64,000 bases of DNA from Jannaschia formosa (GCF_003340555.1 NZ_QPLJ01000004.1:62001-126000), one strand, 5' to 3'; positions 33,087 to 43,048 are shown, counted from the first letter of the stretch. Program-made: numbers and translations. The notes: generated by a model not told the origin, from the letters alone.

Positions 33087-33929
33087 TCAGCCCAGCGCCT
33101 GCAGGGCGCGGACCGCGGGCTCGAAATGGCGGGGATGGGTGTCGATGGCGTCCTGCAGCAGCGTGCGCCCGATATCGGTGTCGCCCTGCTTCACCGCGGC
33201 GAGGCCGGCGGTATGCAGCAGCTGCGCCCGCTCCTCCTGGGTCATGGGAACGATGGGCAGCGCGTAGTTGCGCGACTTGGCGCGGGCCAGGACGAGGTTG
33301 TTCTTCGCGGTGAACAGGTCTTCGTTGTAGGTGATTGCCTCGATGAACAGCCTCTCGGCGGCGCCGGTGTCGCCACGCGTCAGCTTCGAGAAGCCCCAGT
33401 TGTTCAGGACGCCCGCGGGCTTGGTCGTCAGGTCGACCGCGGTCTCGTAGAAGCTGTCGGCGCGGGACCATTGCTGGTTGGCGTCGGCCACCATCGCTTC
33501 CAGCCGGTAGCGATCGAAGGTCTCGTGGGTGGGCGGGATCGAGTCGAGCACAGTCTTGGCCTCGGCCCAGTCGGAGGTCCGGATCAGCGCGTCGGCGAGC
33601 ATCACCTTGTCCTCGTGGCCCGAGTCCGGATGGGCGATGACCTTGCGCCAGGCCAGCACCGCCTCGGAGGCGCGGCCGCCGCGCGCGAGGCTGGTGGCGA
33701 GGCCGCGCCGGGGCTCGATCAGGTCGGGTTCGGTGGCGATGCGGCGGTTGAAGTAGTCGATGGCCTCTCGCGGCTCGGCCACGGTCAGCATGATCTCCCG
33801 GATGCTGTCGGCCTCCGCGGCCTCGGCGTTGGCGACGGCACGGGCGACGTCTGCATCGCTCATCGCGTTGCAGCCGGACAGAACCAGAGTGCCCCCGGCG
33901 AGGAGGGCCACGGCGATACGGTGGCGCAT
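33087..33929 (-). CDS. TPR-repeat lipoprotein of the Tad locus
   Basis: 280 residues. The signal peptide ends in lipobox LSGC (MRHRIAVALLAGGTLVLSGC), so it is a lipoprotein. At least four tetratricopeptide-like repeats follow (for example AIDYFNRRIATEPDLIEPRRG, ADSFYETAVDLTTKPAGVLN, AERLFIEAITYNEDLFTAKN). It resembles the TadD/CpaD-associated pilotin-like proteins that help the secretin. AAGGA precedes the ATG at 33929. A second, shorter TPR lipoprotein lies immediately upstream. Confidence 0.8.
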   Translation of the reverse strand: MRHRIAVALLAGGTLVLSGCNAMSDADVARAVANAEAAEADSIREIMLTVAEPREAIDYFNRRIATEPDLIEPRRGLATSLARGGRASEAVLAWRKVIAHPDSGHEDKVMLADALIRTSDWAEAKTVLDSIPPTHETFDRYRLEAMVADANQQWSRADSFYETAVDLTTKPAGVLNNWGFSKLTRGDTGAAERLFIEAITYNEDLFTAKNNLVLARAKSRNYALPIVPMTQEERAQLLHTAGLAAVKQGDTDIGRTLLQDAIDTHPRHFEPAVRALQALG

Positions 33930-33976
33930 GAGATGCGTCCTTCTCTGCTCTCTGCCTTCGGGGTTTTTCATTGCCG

Positions 33977-34543
33977 TCAGGGTGCGGACAGGGTGACCAC
34001 CCCGTTCCCCCGCTCGGTCAGCGTGAAGGCGTTCTCGTTGTGCGCGTCAGCGTATGTCCGGGAGGCCAGCTTTGTCTCGGAGACGAGAAGATTGTCCCTG
34101 ATTTCCGGGGTGGGTTGTAGCGCGAAAGCCGCACGCAGGACGCGGTGCGCCTCGCCCCATTCGCCCTGTTCCAGAAGGACGACGCCGAGATTGTTCATCG
34201 CGCCGGCGTTCTGCGGGTCCTCTTCCAGCACGTCGCGCAGCAGCGCCTCGGCCTGGCCCAGGCGGCCGAGCTCGATATTGGCCGAGGCGATCGAAAGCCT
34301 GATGCCCTGGGTCATCCCGTCGCGCGCTGCGGCGCGCAGATAGGCGTCGATCGCCAGTTCCGGCTGGTCGGCGGCCAGCAGGCGGTCGCCCACGATCATC
34401 GGATCGACCTCGTCGGCGGCACCCGGCACATGGCCCGGCGCTGCAAGCGGGGTGTCGGGCGGCAGGCCGCGCCCGACCAGGTCGTCCGACGGCGTGCAGG
34501 CGGCCCCGAGGACCGCCGCGCAGAGGATCGCCAGGGCGCGCAT
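33977..34543 (-). CDS. tadD: TPR-repeat lipoprotein, TadD-like
   Basis: 188 residues. Lipobox LGAAC with Cys16 as the lipidation site. TPR units are visible in ELAIDAYLRAAARDGMTQG, AEALLRDVLEEDPQNAGA and NNLGVVLLEQGEWGEAHR. TadD in other bacteria is a TPR lipoprotein needed for secretin stability. Its ATG directly follows the tadC stop (TAG ATG, no gap), so translation is coupled. The symbol is by position and domain, not by close match. Confidence 0.75.
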   Translation of the reverse strand: MRALAILCAAVLGAACTPSDDLVGRGLPPDTPLAAPGHVPGAADEVDPMIVGDRLLAADQPELAIDAYLRAAARDGMTQGIRLSIASANIELGRLGQAEALLRDVLEEDPQNAGAMNNLGVVLLEQGEWGEAHRVLRAAFALQPTPEIRDNLLVSETKLASRTYADAHNENAFTLTERGNGVVTLSAP

Positions 34544-35530
34544 CTAGAAGCCCACCGCGCCGCCGCCGAGCGTCTCGGCGATGCCGTGCAGTGACGGCCC
34601 GATCAGGATGATCAGAAGCGGCGGCACGCAGAACATCATCGTGCCGACGGTCAGCTTGGTGGGCAGGACGTTCGCCTTCTCCTCGGCGCGCATGACGCGC
34701 TTGTCGCGCATCTCGTCGGCATAGACCCGCAGCGCGTCGGCGATCGAGGTGCCGAAGCTGGCCGACTGGATCAGCACCGTCACGAAGGAGGTGATGTCGG
34801 TCAGGTCGCAGCGTTCGGCCATGGAGCGCAGGACATCGGGCTTGGCCTTGCCGGCCTTCATCTCCTGCGCGACCATGATGAACTCGCTGGCCAGCGCGGG
34901 ATAGGAGGGCTCGATCTCGGTGGCCATGCGGATGATCGACTGGTCGAGCGACTGGCCTGCCTCGACGCAGACCAGAAGCAGGTCGAGCGAGTCGGGGAAG
35001 CCGTCCTGAATCTCCTGCTTGCGCTTCTCGACGCGTTTCTGGAGCCAGTATTTTGGCGCGAGGTAGCCCACCGCGCCGGGCAGCACCGTGTAGAGGAACA
35101 TCGACAGCGGGCTGTGGCCGGAGGTCAGCACGAAGGTGTAGATCGCGCCCAGCGTCAGCAGGCCCAGGCCCAGCAGGAACTGCGAGGCAGTCAGGGTGCG
35201 CACCGCGTCCTTGTGGCCATAGCCCGCGCGGCTCAGCATCATCCGGGTCTTCGACATCTCCTCCGCGTCCTCGGGGTCGAGGAACTTGGCGTATTTCGCG
35301 AGATGTTCGTTGCGGTTGCCGTGGCGGTTGAGCCGCTCATTGCCCAGAAGCTCCATCGTGACGGACTTCTTTTCCTGCGCGATGCGGTCCAGCGGGTCGA
35401 TCTTCTTGACCATGACCATCGGCAGGGCGAGCAGGACGAGCAGGATCCCGGCGATGCCCGCGATGTAGATCATCCCGTCGGGTCCGAGGATGCCGGCGAC
35501 GACGGAGTCGAATATCTGCATGTAGTCCAT
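34544..35530 (-). CDS. tadC: Tad inner-membrane platform protein TadC
   Basis: 328 residues, type II secretion system F domain protein. Two N-terminal and two C-terminal transmembrane helices flank a cytoplasmic T2SSF domain (FPDSLDLLLVCVEAGQSLDQ, IQSASFGTSIADALRVYA). With TadB it forms the inner-membrane base of the pilus. Gap of 12 bases to tadB upstream. Confidence 0.93.
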   Translation of the reverse strand: MDYMQIFDSVVAGILGPDGMIYIAGIAGILLVLLALPMVMVKKIDPLDRIAQEKKSVTMELLGNERLNRHGNRNEHLAKYAKFLDPEDAEEMSKTRMMLSRAGYGHKDAVRTLTASQFLLGLGLLTLGAIYTFVLTSGHSPLSMFLYTVLPGAVGYLAPKYWLQKRVEKRKQEIQDGFPDSLDLLLVCVEAGQSLDQSIIRMATEIEPSYPALASEFIMVAQEMKAGKAKPDVLRSMAERCDLTDITSFVTVLIQSASFGTSIADALRVYADEMRDKRVMRAEEKANVLPTKLTVGTMMFCVPPLLIILIGPSLHGIAETLGGGAVGF

Positions 35531-35542
35531 GACGCTCGTCCC

Positions 35543-36511
35543 TCAGACCTTGATGTTGACCATGGCGCGCATGAAAAAGATGTTCACGATCAGGAAGACG
35601 CAGACAACGGCTGCCGCAGGAATGAAGTAGGCCGTGTCTTTTACGTCAGCGTAGTAGTCCGGCTTCATCACGTTGATGCCGACCAGCGCCAGGATCGGGA
35701 AGGCCGACAGGAACATGCCCGACCAGCGCGCCTCCGCGGTGATCGCCTTCACCTTGCGGAACAGCTTGAAGCGGGCGCGGACGACGCGGCTGAGCCCTTC
35801 GAGGATCTCGGCGAGGTTCCCGCCCGATTTCTGCTGGATCGCGACGGCCACGGCCAGGAAGCGCAGGTCCTGAAGCTCCACCCGTTCGGCGAGGGCGCGC
35901 AGCGCCTCGGGGATGTCGCGGCCGTAGGCGGCCTCGTCGGCGATGAAGCCCATCTCGGTGCCCATCGGGTCGGCCACCTCCTTGGCGACGATGCCGATGG
36001 CCGAGGATAGCGGATGGCCCACCCGCAGGCTGCGCACGATCAGTTCGATCGCGTCGGGAAGCTGTTCCTCCAGCAGGTTGAGCCGCTTCTTGGCCTGCTT
36101 GTTGACCCAGAAGTAGACGCCGCCGACCCCGAAAGCGACCGAGACCAGGATGCGGATCGGGATGGCGGATGCGGTGAACAGGGTCAGCAGGCCGAAGGTG
36201 ATGAAGCAGATCAGGATCATCACGCCGATCAGCATGCCCGGCGTGAAGGCCAGGTTCGCCTTCTGCGCCCGTTCCGCCAGCAGCGAGTAGAGCGGGATGT
36301 TCTTCGCGCTCTCGTGCTGGCTCATCTCCTTGCGGAGCTGGGCCATGACCTCGTCGCGCGTCGCGCCCTTCTCCATCAGTTCGAGGCGGCGGTTGACGCG
36401 GTTGTTCAGCTTGATCGACTTGCCGAAGACCAGCATGTAGATCGCGCCGATGATGAGGTAGATGCTGCCGAAGATCGCCAGGTAGATCAGCGGCTCGATC
36501 GAGAGTTGCAT
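35543..36511 (-). CDS. tadB: Tad inner-membrane platform protein TadB
   Basis: 322 residues, T2SSF domain protein with helices at residues 8-28, about 90-130 and the C-terminus. Conserved segments are LPDAIELIVRSLRVGHPLSS and VAIQQKSGGNLAEILEGLS. Partner of TadC. It begins 3 bases after cpaF ends, so translation is coupled. Confidence 0.93.
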   Translation of the reverse strand: MQLSIEPLIYLAIFGSIYLIIGAIYMLVFGKSIKLNNRVNRRLELMEKGATRDEVMAQLRKEMSQHESAKNIPLYSLLAERAQKANLAFTPGMLIGVMILICFITFGLLTLFTASAIPIRILVSVAFGVGGVYFWVNKQAKKRLNLLEEQLPDAIELIVRSLRVGHPLSSAIGIVAKEVADPMGTEMGFIADEAAYGRDIPEALRALAERVELQDLRFLAVAVAIQQKSGGNLAEILEGLSRVVRARFKLFRKVKAITAEARWSGMFLSAFPILALVGINVMKPDYYADVKDTAYFIPAAAVVCVFLIVNIFFMRAMVNIKV

Positions 36512-36514
36512 GGC

Positions 36515-37972
36515 TCAGCGGCCTCCGGCGGGTTCGTAGATGGAGCTGGGCAGGTCGTAGCCCCAGGCCTTGAAGCGGTCGGCGTAGTGGCTGCGGATGC
36601 CCGTGGCGGTGAAGCGGCCGATGATGGTGCCGTCCGGTTCCAGCCCGAGACGCTCGTAGCGGAAGATCTCCTGCATGGTGATCACCTCGCCCTCCATTCC
36701 CGTCACCTCGGAGATGGAGACCATCCGGCGGGAGCCGTCCTGCAGGCGCGAGGCCTGCACGATCAGGTTCACGGCCGAGGCGATCTGCGCACGCACCGCC
36801 TTGATCGGCATCTCGATGCCGGCCATCGCGATCATGTTCTCCAGACGCGAGACCGCGTCGCGGGCGGAGTTGGCGTGGATCGTCGTCATCGAGCCGTCAT
36901 GGCCGGTGTTCATCGCCTGGAGCATGTCGATGACCTCCTCGCCGCGGGTCTCGCCGACGATGATGCGGTCCGGACGCATCCGCAGCGCGTTCCTGAGACA
37001 GTCGCGCTGGGTCACGGCGCCCTTGCCCTCGACGTTGGGCGGACGGCTCTCCATCCGGCCGACATGGTCCTGCTGGAGCTGGAGTTCCGCGGTGTCCTCG
37101 ATCGTCAGCACCCGCTCGGTGGGGCCGATGAAGGAGCTGAGCGCGTTGAGCGTCGTCGTCTTGCCCGAGCCGGTCCCGCCCGAGACGATGATGTTGAGAC
37201 GGCAGGCGCCGGCGGCCTGCAGGTAGGTCGCCATCTCTTCGGTGAAGGCGCCGAAGCGGACGAGGTCGTCGACGCCCAGCTTCTCCTTCTTGAACTTCCG
37301 GATCGAGACGAGCGAGCCGTCCACGGCCACCGGCGGCACCATCGCGTTGAAGCGCGAGCCGTCCTTGAGGCGGGCGTCGACATAGGGGTTCGATTCGTCG
37401 ACGCGCCGGCCCACGGCCGAGACGATCTTGTCGATGATGCGCAGCAGGTGCCGCTCGTCCTTGAAGCGGATGTCCGACTTCTGCAGCTTGCCGTTGCGCT
37501 CGATATAGATGTTGTGCGGGCCGTTCACGAGGATGTCGTTGACGCTGTCGTCCTTCAGCAGCGGCTCCAGAGGGCCGAGGCCGGTGACCTCGTCGAAGAG
37601 CTCGTCGTTGAGGGTCTTGCGGTCCTCGCGGCCGAGCACGACGCCCATCTCGGCCAGTTCCTCGGTCGTGATCGACACGATCTCCGCGCGGAGCGCGGCA
37701 GCGTCCGCCTTCTCGACGGCCGAGAGGTTCAGGTTGTCGAGCAACCTGTGATGCATCTCGGTCTTGAGCTCCTCGATGCGCTCGCGGCGCTTGAGGTCCT
37801 TGTCTGCGGGCGCGGCGGCGGCGGGGGCGGGCGCGGGCTTGCGCGCCGAGAGCGGCTTCGACGGGGCGGCATCGGGCGCGGCCTTGGGGCCGGCCGCCTG
37901 GGCCGGAGCGGCGGCGGGGGCGCCGATGGGCTTGGCGCCCTGGATCTGGGGCTTCTTGTAACGCGAGAACAT
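36515..37972 (-). CDS. cpaF: Tad pilus secretion ATPase CpaF/TadA
   Basis: 485 residues, VirB11-like ATPase. Walker A GGTGSGKT at residues 265-272, Walker B/Asp box in [10 protein letters not shown], and the [15 protein letters not shown] motif. The N-terminal 60 residues are Ala/Pro-rich and disordered, then a helical domain leads into the ATPase. It powers pilus extension and, in some species, retraction. AGGAGG precedes the ATG at 37972; upstream residues to 38065 overlap cpaE and are rejected. Confidence 0.95.
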   Translation of the reverse strand: MFSRYKKPQIQGAKPIGAPAAAPAQAAGPKAAPDAAPSKPLSARKPAPAPAAAAPADKDLKRRERIEELKTEMHHRLLDNLNLSAVEKADAAALRAEIVSITTEELAEMGVVLGREDRKTLNDELFDEVTGLGPLEPLLKDDSVNDILVNGPHNIYIERNGKLQKSDIRFKDERHLLRIIDKIVSAVGRRVDESNPYVDARLKDGSRFNAMVPPVAVDGSLVSIRKFKKEKLGVDDLVRFGAFTEEMATYLQAAGACRLNIIVSGGTGSGKTTTLNALSSFIGPTERVLTIEDTAELQLQQDHVGRMESRPPNVEGKGAVTQRDCLRNALRMRPDRIIVGETRGEEVIDMLQAMNTGHDGSMTTIHANSARDAVSRLENMIAMAGIEMPIKAVRAQIASAVNLIVQASRLQDGSRRMVSISEVTGMEGEVITMQEIFRYERLGLEPDGTIIGRFTATGIRSHYADRFKAWGYDLPSSIYEPAGGR

Positions 37973-37988
37973 CCGAACCTCCTGATCC

Positions 37989-39368
37989 TCAGCCGAACGA
38001 CAATCCGAAGAGCGACTTCTTCCTTGTGGTCTCGCCCTTGCCCTCGATGGCCAGGCGGGCGGCATGAAGCTCCTTCGCGAGCTTCGCGATCTCCTTGGTG
38101 AGGGCGTTCGAGGCTGCCAGCTCCCGCAGGGGGAGGGCCTGGTCGTTCACCTCGGTCACCTGCTTGCCGCCATCGGGAAGGATCGCCTTGAACTTGATGT
38201 CGAGGCTGGAGGCGAACTTGTCGATGCGCCCGCGGCCCGACATGTCCAGCTTGCCCGGACCGCGGTTGAGCAGATAGCCCAGCCGGTCCGTCGCGATGCC
38301 CTCGCCATGCAGCAGCCGCTGGAACCGCAGCGTGTTCTGCGCCGACCGCATCTCCAGCTCGCAGACGAGGAAGAACAGGTCGGTCATGCCCAGGACCGCC
38401 TCGGTCCAGGGGGTCACGGCGTTGGGCATGTCGACGATCACGACGTCGAAGGCCTTGCGCGCGAAGGTCAGCAGGCCGGTGATCTCCGCGGGGCCGACGA
38501 CGTCCAGCGGCAGCACGTCCTGGGGCGCGGTGAAGACGTGCAGCCTGTCCTTGAACGGGGTCAGCGCCTGCTTGAACGCCTGCTCGTCCATGGAGTTGAT
38601 GTCGGTCAGCACCTCGTAGATCGTCGGCTTGCGCGGCAGGTCGAGATAGGTCGCGACCGAGCCGAACTGGAGCCCGAGGTCGATCAGGCAGACCTTCGGC
38701 GCCTCGGACTTGGAGATGTTCGCCCATTCCCAGGCGAGGTTGACCGCGATCGTCGTCGCGCCGTTGCCGCCGGAGGTGGATTGCAGCGCGAACAGCGCGC
38801 CGTCGCCCGGGGTGCTGACGAAGCCGCCGCCGGTCGGGGCGGCAACCGCCGTCAGCGTGGCCGCGCCGGTGCCGACATGGGCGCCGGGGGCGGGCAGGGC
38901 GGTCGTCTCGACCATGTCCGCGCCCGCGCGCCTGAGCACGTCGACGGCGTCCTGCCTGCCGGGCGCGCGCACCCGCGCGACGGCCTCGGCCAGCGCCTGT
39001 TCGGGCAGGGGGTAGGGGGCGAAGTCGTCGGCGCCCGCGCGCAACAGCTCGTGCATGGAGATCGGGCTGATGCCCTCGGCCACGAGGATCACCTTGAGGC
39101 CCGCGCGCTTGGCGTCGCGGATCACGTCTATCACGAGGGTCAGCCGTTCCTCGTCGATCTGGTTGGCCGCGATCACCACGAATTCCAGTTCGCGCGCCTC
39201 GTCCTGGCGCAGGAAGTTCGAGGCCTCGACGAAGCTGAGATCACCCCAGCCTTCGCCAAGCTCCGCCTCCATGTCCTCGATCAGAAGGTCGAAATCCTGC
39301 ACGTCGCGGGAGATCGTGATCGCGCGCAGCGGTTCCGGCTCGGGCAGGTGGGCGAGGTTGCTTGCCAT
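37989..39368 (-). CDS. cpaE: Tad pilus localisation ATPase CpaE/TadZ
   Basis: 459 residues. An N-terminal response-regulator-like domain (about residues 15-130, VILVAEGISPISMHELLRAGADD) lacks the phosphoacceptor Asp pattern, and the C-terminal half is a MinD/ParA-like ATPase whose Walker A is altered (STSGGNGATTIAVNLA), with no signature Lys at the usual place, as in many CpaE proteins. CpaE marks the pole and recruits the pilus machinery. The Shine-Dalgarno (GAGGAAA) is about 13 bases from the ATG, rather far. First gene of the cpaE to cpaA block. Confidence 0.92.
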   Translation of the reverse strand: MASNLAHLPEPEPLRAITISRDVQDFDLLIEDMEAELGEGWGDLSFVEASNFLRQDEARELEFVVIAANQIDEERLTLVIDVIRDAKRAGLKVILVAEGISPISMHELLRAGADDFAPYPLPEQALAEAVARVRAPGRQDAVDVLRRAGADMVETTALPAPGAHVGTGAATLTAVAAPTGGGFVSTPGDGALFALQSTSGGNGATTIAVNLAWEWANISKSEAPKVCLIDLGLQFGSVATYLDLPRKPTIYEVLTDINSMDEQAFKQALTPFKDRLHVFTAPQDVLPLDVVGPAEITGLLTFARKAFDVVIVDMPNAVTPWTEAVLGMTDLFFLVCELEMRSAQNTLRFQRLLHGEGIATDRLGYLLNRGPGKLDMSGRGRIDKFASSLDIKFKAILPDGGKQVTEVNDQALPLRELAASNALTKEIAKLAKELHAARLAIEGKGETTRKKSLFGLSFG

Positions 39369-39572
39369 CTAAATCACCGTTTCCTCTCATCCGCCCCTGT
39401 CTTCCGAACGGGAGGGGCCTGTCGGGCTTGCCTGCCAACATGGCAAAGGCGTCCCGCCAGGTTTCGGGATGACGCCGAATTCCGGCGATAATTGGACGAG
39501 AGAGGTGAATTTACCGGAAATACGGAACCTAAAATCCGTCGCACCCGCGATGGTTTCCCATCCAGAATCGCA

Positions 39573-39603
39573 CGCCCCGCATGCCGGAGGGGCATGCGGG
39601 GCG
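39573..39603 (-). terminator. Perfect 13-bp stem-loop between the OmpA-like gene and cpaE
   Basis: CGCCCCGCATGCC, loop GGAGG, GGCATGCGGGGCG. It begins 26 bases past the OmpA-like stop and 200 bases before cpaE. Neither side has a T-run. It likely separates the cpaB/C/OmpA transcript from the cpaE block as an end-protecting or Rho-linked structure. Confidence 0.6.
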
Positions 39604-39628
39604 CGGTCGGTCCCAAAAGAGAGGACGG

Positions 39629-40249
39629 TCAGCCTTCGACGGATCCCGCCGAGGCAACATAGCTGCGATAGACGATCTGGGCGTATTTTCCGTCCAGAAC
39701 CAATCCGTTGCCCTTCACGAAGCCCGCGACCTCGGTGACGGTGCGGCGATTCGCCCGCTCCCGGTCGTCGGTCGGGACGAGAAGCCGGCTCTCGCCGAAG
39801 CTCACCAGGGCGTCGAGCCGCGAGCGGGAAATTCCCCGGGTCGTCAGGTAGTCCACTGCGGCCACGGCGCGGCGGCGGCCAAGCGCAACGTTGTAGGCGT
39901 CGGAGCCGACGGCGTCCGTGTGCCCGTAGACCGAGAATCGCACCTCGGGGAACTGGCGCATGAAGTTGGCCTGCTGGTCGAGGATGGCGCGCGCCTCGGG
40001 GCCAAGCTGAGCCGAGTTGAAGGCGAAGTTGATCGTCGTCGGGACCGCCCCGGCGAAGCGCCCGCCGAGATGGCCGAGCGCGTCGCCCGAGGACATGGCG
40101 ACCATGTTGCGCATGGTCGGGTTGCCGAAGCCGCCCTCGTCGACCTCGGCCCCGGCGACGTCGTTGAAACGCGTGCCCGTGCAGGCGCCCAGGGCGCCCA
40201 GTCCCAGTCCGGCGAGGACGAAGCGGCGGGTTCTGTTGTGCATCTTCAT
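39629..40249 (-). CDS. OmpA-family lipoprotein of the Tad locus
   Basis: 206 residues. Lipobox LGAC in the signal MKMHNRTRRFVLAGLGLGALGAC. The OmpA C-terminal peptidoglycan-binding domain spans about residues 70-180: INFAFNSAQL, VYGHTDAVGSDAYN and LGRRRAVAAVDYL, with the diaminopimelate-binding Asp and Arg in GHTDxxG and NRRT. It probably anchors the secretin to the cell wall. GGAG is at good distance before ATG 40249, making that start better than the GTG at 40258. It starts 5 bases after the cpaC stop. Confidence 0.87.
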   Translation of the reverse strand: MKMHNRTRRFVLAGLGLGALGACTGTRFNDVAGAEVDEGGFGNPTMRNMVAMSSGDALGHLGGRFAGAVPTTINFAFNSAQLGPEARAILDQQANFMRQFPEVRFSVYGHTDAVGSDAYNVALGRRRAVAAVDYLTTRGISRSRLDALVSFGESRLLVPTDDRERANRRTVTEVAGFVKGNGLVLDGKYAQIVYRSYVASAGSVEG

Positions 40250-40254
40250 CTCAT

Positions 40255-41628
40255 TCACTCCAGGACGTAGCCGTAGCTGCCCGAGAAGTCCTGCGACGCC
40301 GCATCGCCACGGGTCGAGGCGCGGGCGCCGGTGGACGGGGTGCTGGACACGCGGCCATAGAGGAACAGCTCGTTCTCGGTCGGCGGACGGATCCGGTCGG
40401 TCGGCAGGGCCAGGGCCTCGCCGCGGGTCGGGGTGACCAGATGGGCCGTCACGATGATGACCAGCTCGGTCTGCTGGCGCCGGAAGCTGGCGGAGCGGAA
40501 CAGGGCGCCCAGCACCGGCAGCTCGCCCAGGAAGGGCACCTGGTCGATGCTGTCCTGGAAGTCGTCCTGCAGGATGCCGGCGATGGCGAAGGACTGGCCG
40601 TCGCGCAGCTCGACCGTGGTCTGGGCGCGGCGCGAGGAGGTGCCGGGCACCAGGCCGCCCTGGATCGACACCGCATTGTCGAAGTCGACCGACGATACCT
40701 CGGAGGCGAGCTGGAGGTTGATGATGTCATCGTCCACGACCGTCGGCGTGAAGGTCAGGTTGACTCCGAAGGGCTTGAAGTTGACGCCGACATTGCCTTC
40801 CGTGTCGATCGACGGGATCGGGAACTCCCCGCCCGCGAGGAAGCTGGCCGACTGGCCCGACAGCGCGGTCAGGTTCGGTTCGGACAGGGTGCGGACGACG
40901 CCTTTCTCCTCGAGCGCCTGCAGAAGCACGTTGAAGTTCAACGAGTTTGTGCCGAAGTTCAGCTGCAGCGACCCCGCGTTGCCGGCGACCGGCCCGGTGG
41001 TGCCGGTGAAGTTGTCGCCATCGTCGCCGCCGGTGATGCCCAGCTGCGCGCCGATCTGCTTCGACAGGCTGCGCGACATCTCGGCGAAGCGGACCTTCAG
41101 CTGCACCTGCTGGATGCCGCCGACATTCATCAGGTTCAGCACCGCCTCGGGGGCGTAGCGGTTGGCGATCTCGAGCGCCTGATCCAGCTTCTGGATGGAC
41201 GACACAGTGCCCGACAGAACGAGTCCGTCATTGGCGGTCCTGACCTCGATGGGTTCGCCAGGCAACAGCTCCTGCAGGCGCTCCTTGAACTCGGCCACGT
41301 CCGGGGTGACCTGCACGTCGACATTCGTGATCAGCCGTCCGTCCGGACCCAGCAGCGTCAGGGTCGTCCGGCCGGGCGCCTTGCCCAGCACGTAGACCGT
41401 GCGCTCCGACAGGGTGGCGATGTCCGCGATCAGGGGGTTGGCGACCGACAACTCCGCGAAGGGAACCTCCGACTCCAGCACGATGGCGCGGTTGAGTGCG
41501 ACCTTCAGGGACGATTGCGCGCGGCCTTCGGCGATCCTCAAGGTATCGGCGAGGGCAGTCGTCGCGAGCGGCGCGCCTGTGATCAGGACGCCAAGCATCG
41601 CTGCCCGGATGGGTGTGCTAAGTATCAT
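40255..41628 (-). CDS. cpaC: Tad pilus outer-membrane secretin CpaC/RcpA
   Basis: 457 residues. Signal peptide (cut near TTALA-DTLR), a pilus-specific N-domain with a BON-like region (AEFKERLQELLPGEPIEVRT) and a type II/III secretin domain with the hallmarks VRTLSEPNLTALSGQSASFLAGGE and VPFLGELPVLGALFRS. It forms the outer-membrane channel for the pilus. CAGGAC precedes the ATG. 601 bases separate it from cpaB, so it probably has its own promoter. Confidence 0.95.
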   Translation of the reverse strand: MILSTPIRAAMLGVLITGAPLATTALADTLRIAEGRAQSSLKVALNRAIVLESEVPFAELSVANPLIADIATLSERTVYVLGKAPGRTTLTLLGPDGRLITNVDVQVTPDVAEFKERLQELLPGEPIEVRTANDGLVLSGTVSSIQKLDQALEIANRYAPEAVLNLMNVGGIQQVQLKVRFAEMSRSLSKQIGAQLGITGGDDGDNFTGTTGPVAGNAGSLQLNFGTNSLNFNVLLQALEEKGVVRTLSEPNLTALSGQSASFLAGGEFPIPSIDTEGNVGVNFKPFGVNLTFTPTVVDDDIINLQLASEVSSVDFDNAVSIQGGLVPGTSSRRAQTTVELRDGQSFAIAGILQDDFQDSIDQVPFLGELPVLGALFRSASFRRQQTELVIIVTAHLVTPTRGEALALPTDRIRPPTENELFLYGRVSSTPSTGARASTRGDAASQDFSGSYGYVLE

Positions 41629-42165
41629 GTGTCCTGCCTCTCTAGGATCACTGCTCTCGAGTGCGGATTATTGCGTCCGCATCGGCGCCAACGATGACTT
41701 TTCCCCAGATTATTGCAACGATCTCGGGTTTTTTGCCTTGGCTGGGGGGCGTCCCGGACACAGATGGCCGCAATCCGGTCACATTCGGAACGGGGGCCGA
41801 CGGGCATCTCCGGGGCGGCTCCGGACGTCCGATGCGGGCCGGCAGGGCGGCGGACGGCAGCTTTGGAGATCCCCGACCGAACCGTCTCGCCCGGTCCCGG
41901 AGGGTGATTCGTCAAGGGGTTGACGTGACCGCCCGCAGGCCCGGACAGGCAGACGGATGAACCGGATCGCGCCCGCGTCGCGGCCTGTCGACCGTCGCCG
42001 ACAGCGCCGATCGCACCCTTGGGCGCTTGGCGACCTGCACGCGGGGCTCAGGCGCCGCGAATCGGAGGGGGCGATGCCGGGGGCAGGCCCGGTACGCCGG
42101 GGCCTGGGCCATGGATAGGGCCACGCCGGCCGGACCCGGGCCCAGGCGCGCAGGCGGTCAAGGCG
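41629..42165. other. Long gap upstream of cpaC, no gene seen
   Basis: About 540 bases with mixed composition. The first 100 bases next to cpaC are AT-richer (GATTATTGCAACGATC, TTTTTGCC) and are the likely cpaC promoter and leader region. The remainder is GC-rich with short frames only. No tRNA, small coding gene or repeat is recognised. Confidence 0.5.
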
Positions 42166-42199
42166 AAAAGACGCCCCGCTTGGGCAGCGGGGCGTCTTT
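42166..42199 (-). terminator. Rho-independent terminator downstream of cpaB
   Basis: GACGCCCCGCT, TGGGC loop, AGCGGGGCGTC: a perfect 11-bp stem, with TTTTCGCC on the minus-strand side and TTTC on the plus side, 31 bases past the cpaB stop. It ends the flp-cpaB unit and isolates cpaC. Confidence 0.9.
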
Positions 42200-42229
42200 C
42201 TGCACGAGGCCGGTCCGGCCGGCAGAGCA

Positions 42230-43048
42230 TCACTCGGCGGGGCAGGGGATGGGGACGAGGACCACTTCCGCTCCGCGGCGCTGGCGGGTCGTACAGACCT
42301 TGTTGGCGACCTGCTCCTCGGCGCCGAGCACCTCGCGCAGCGTGGCTTCCACCGCTTCGGACTCGGTCTCGTCCTGGACCCCGACCAGGGTCAGCGTCAG
42401 CCGCCCGGTGGCCTGGGCCTGGACCAGCTTGGCGACCTTGCTGGGCAGCGCCTCGATGGTGACGTTGCGGGCAATGGTGGGATCGCTGCGCTGCTCGTCG
42501 GTCTGCTGGTCGATGGCGATCAGCTGCACGTTCGGCTCGATCAGCTTGGTCACCCCGCCGCCGCCGCCGTTGCTGCCGCCGGTCCAGTAGATATCGACCC
42601 GGTCGCCGGGACGCAGGAAGCCCGAGACGCCCGAGTTGACGTCAACGCTGATCGTGAAGGCGCGCATGCCGGGCGTCAGCGTCGCGGCGATGCCCGCCTC
42701 CTGCCCGGGACCGGTCACCTTGGAGGCCAGCAGCGGTTCGTTCCGCTCGATCTGCCGCAGCACGGTGCGCGAGCCTTCGCCCGCCGGGAAGATCTGCTCC
42801 ATCGAGGTGAAGATGCCCGTCGGTATGTGGTTGGCGGGCCACTCCACCTCTTGCACGTGGCTTTCGCGGAGCTCGTCGCCGTAGCGCAGCGAGCGGCTGG
42901 CCACGAAGACCCTGGCGGTCGGGATGATCTTGTTCTCTGAAGCGGCGAGCGCGTTCTGATAGGCGGCGAAGCGGGATTGGGCGGTGTGGATCGCAAAGCC
43001 CGCCAGGGCGAGACCGATGAGAAGGGCAAGGCCGAAGATCAAGCGCAT
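42230..43048 (-). CDS. cpaB: Tad pilus assembly protein CpaB/RcpC
   Basis: 272 residues. An N-terminal membrane helix (MRLIFGLALLIGLALAGFAI), a SAF domain (about residues 45-110, VFVASRSLRYGDELRESHVQ) and the CpaB/RcpC domain (TISVDVNSGVSGFLRPGDRV, IYWTGG) follow in order. It is a periplasmic part linked to the secretin. AGGAAG precedes the ATG at 43048. Longer readings to 43240 are low-complexity and not supported. Confidence 0.9.
   Translation of the reverse strand: MRLIFGLALLIGLALAGFAIHTAQSRFAAYQNALAASENKIIPTARVFVASRSLRYGDELRESHVQEVEWPANHIPTGIFTSMEQIFPAGEGSRTVLRQIERNEPLLASKVTGPGQEAGIAATLTPGMRAFTISVDVNSGVSGFLRPGDRVDIYWTGGSNGGGGGVTKLIEPNVQLIAIDQQTDEQRSDPTIARNVTIEALPSKVAKLVQAQATGRLTLTLVGVQDETESEAVEATLREVLGAEEQVANKVCTTRQRRGAEVVLVPIPCPAE

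Noticed and set aside
36014-38101. A 695-codon plus-strand frame through cpaF and tadB
   Set aside because: Antisense to secure Tad genes; no domain.
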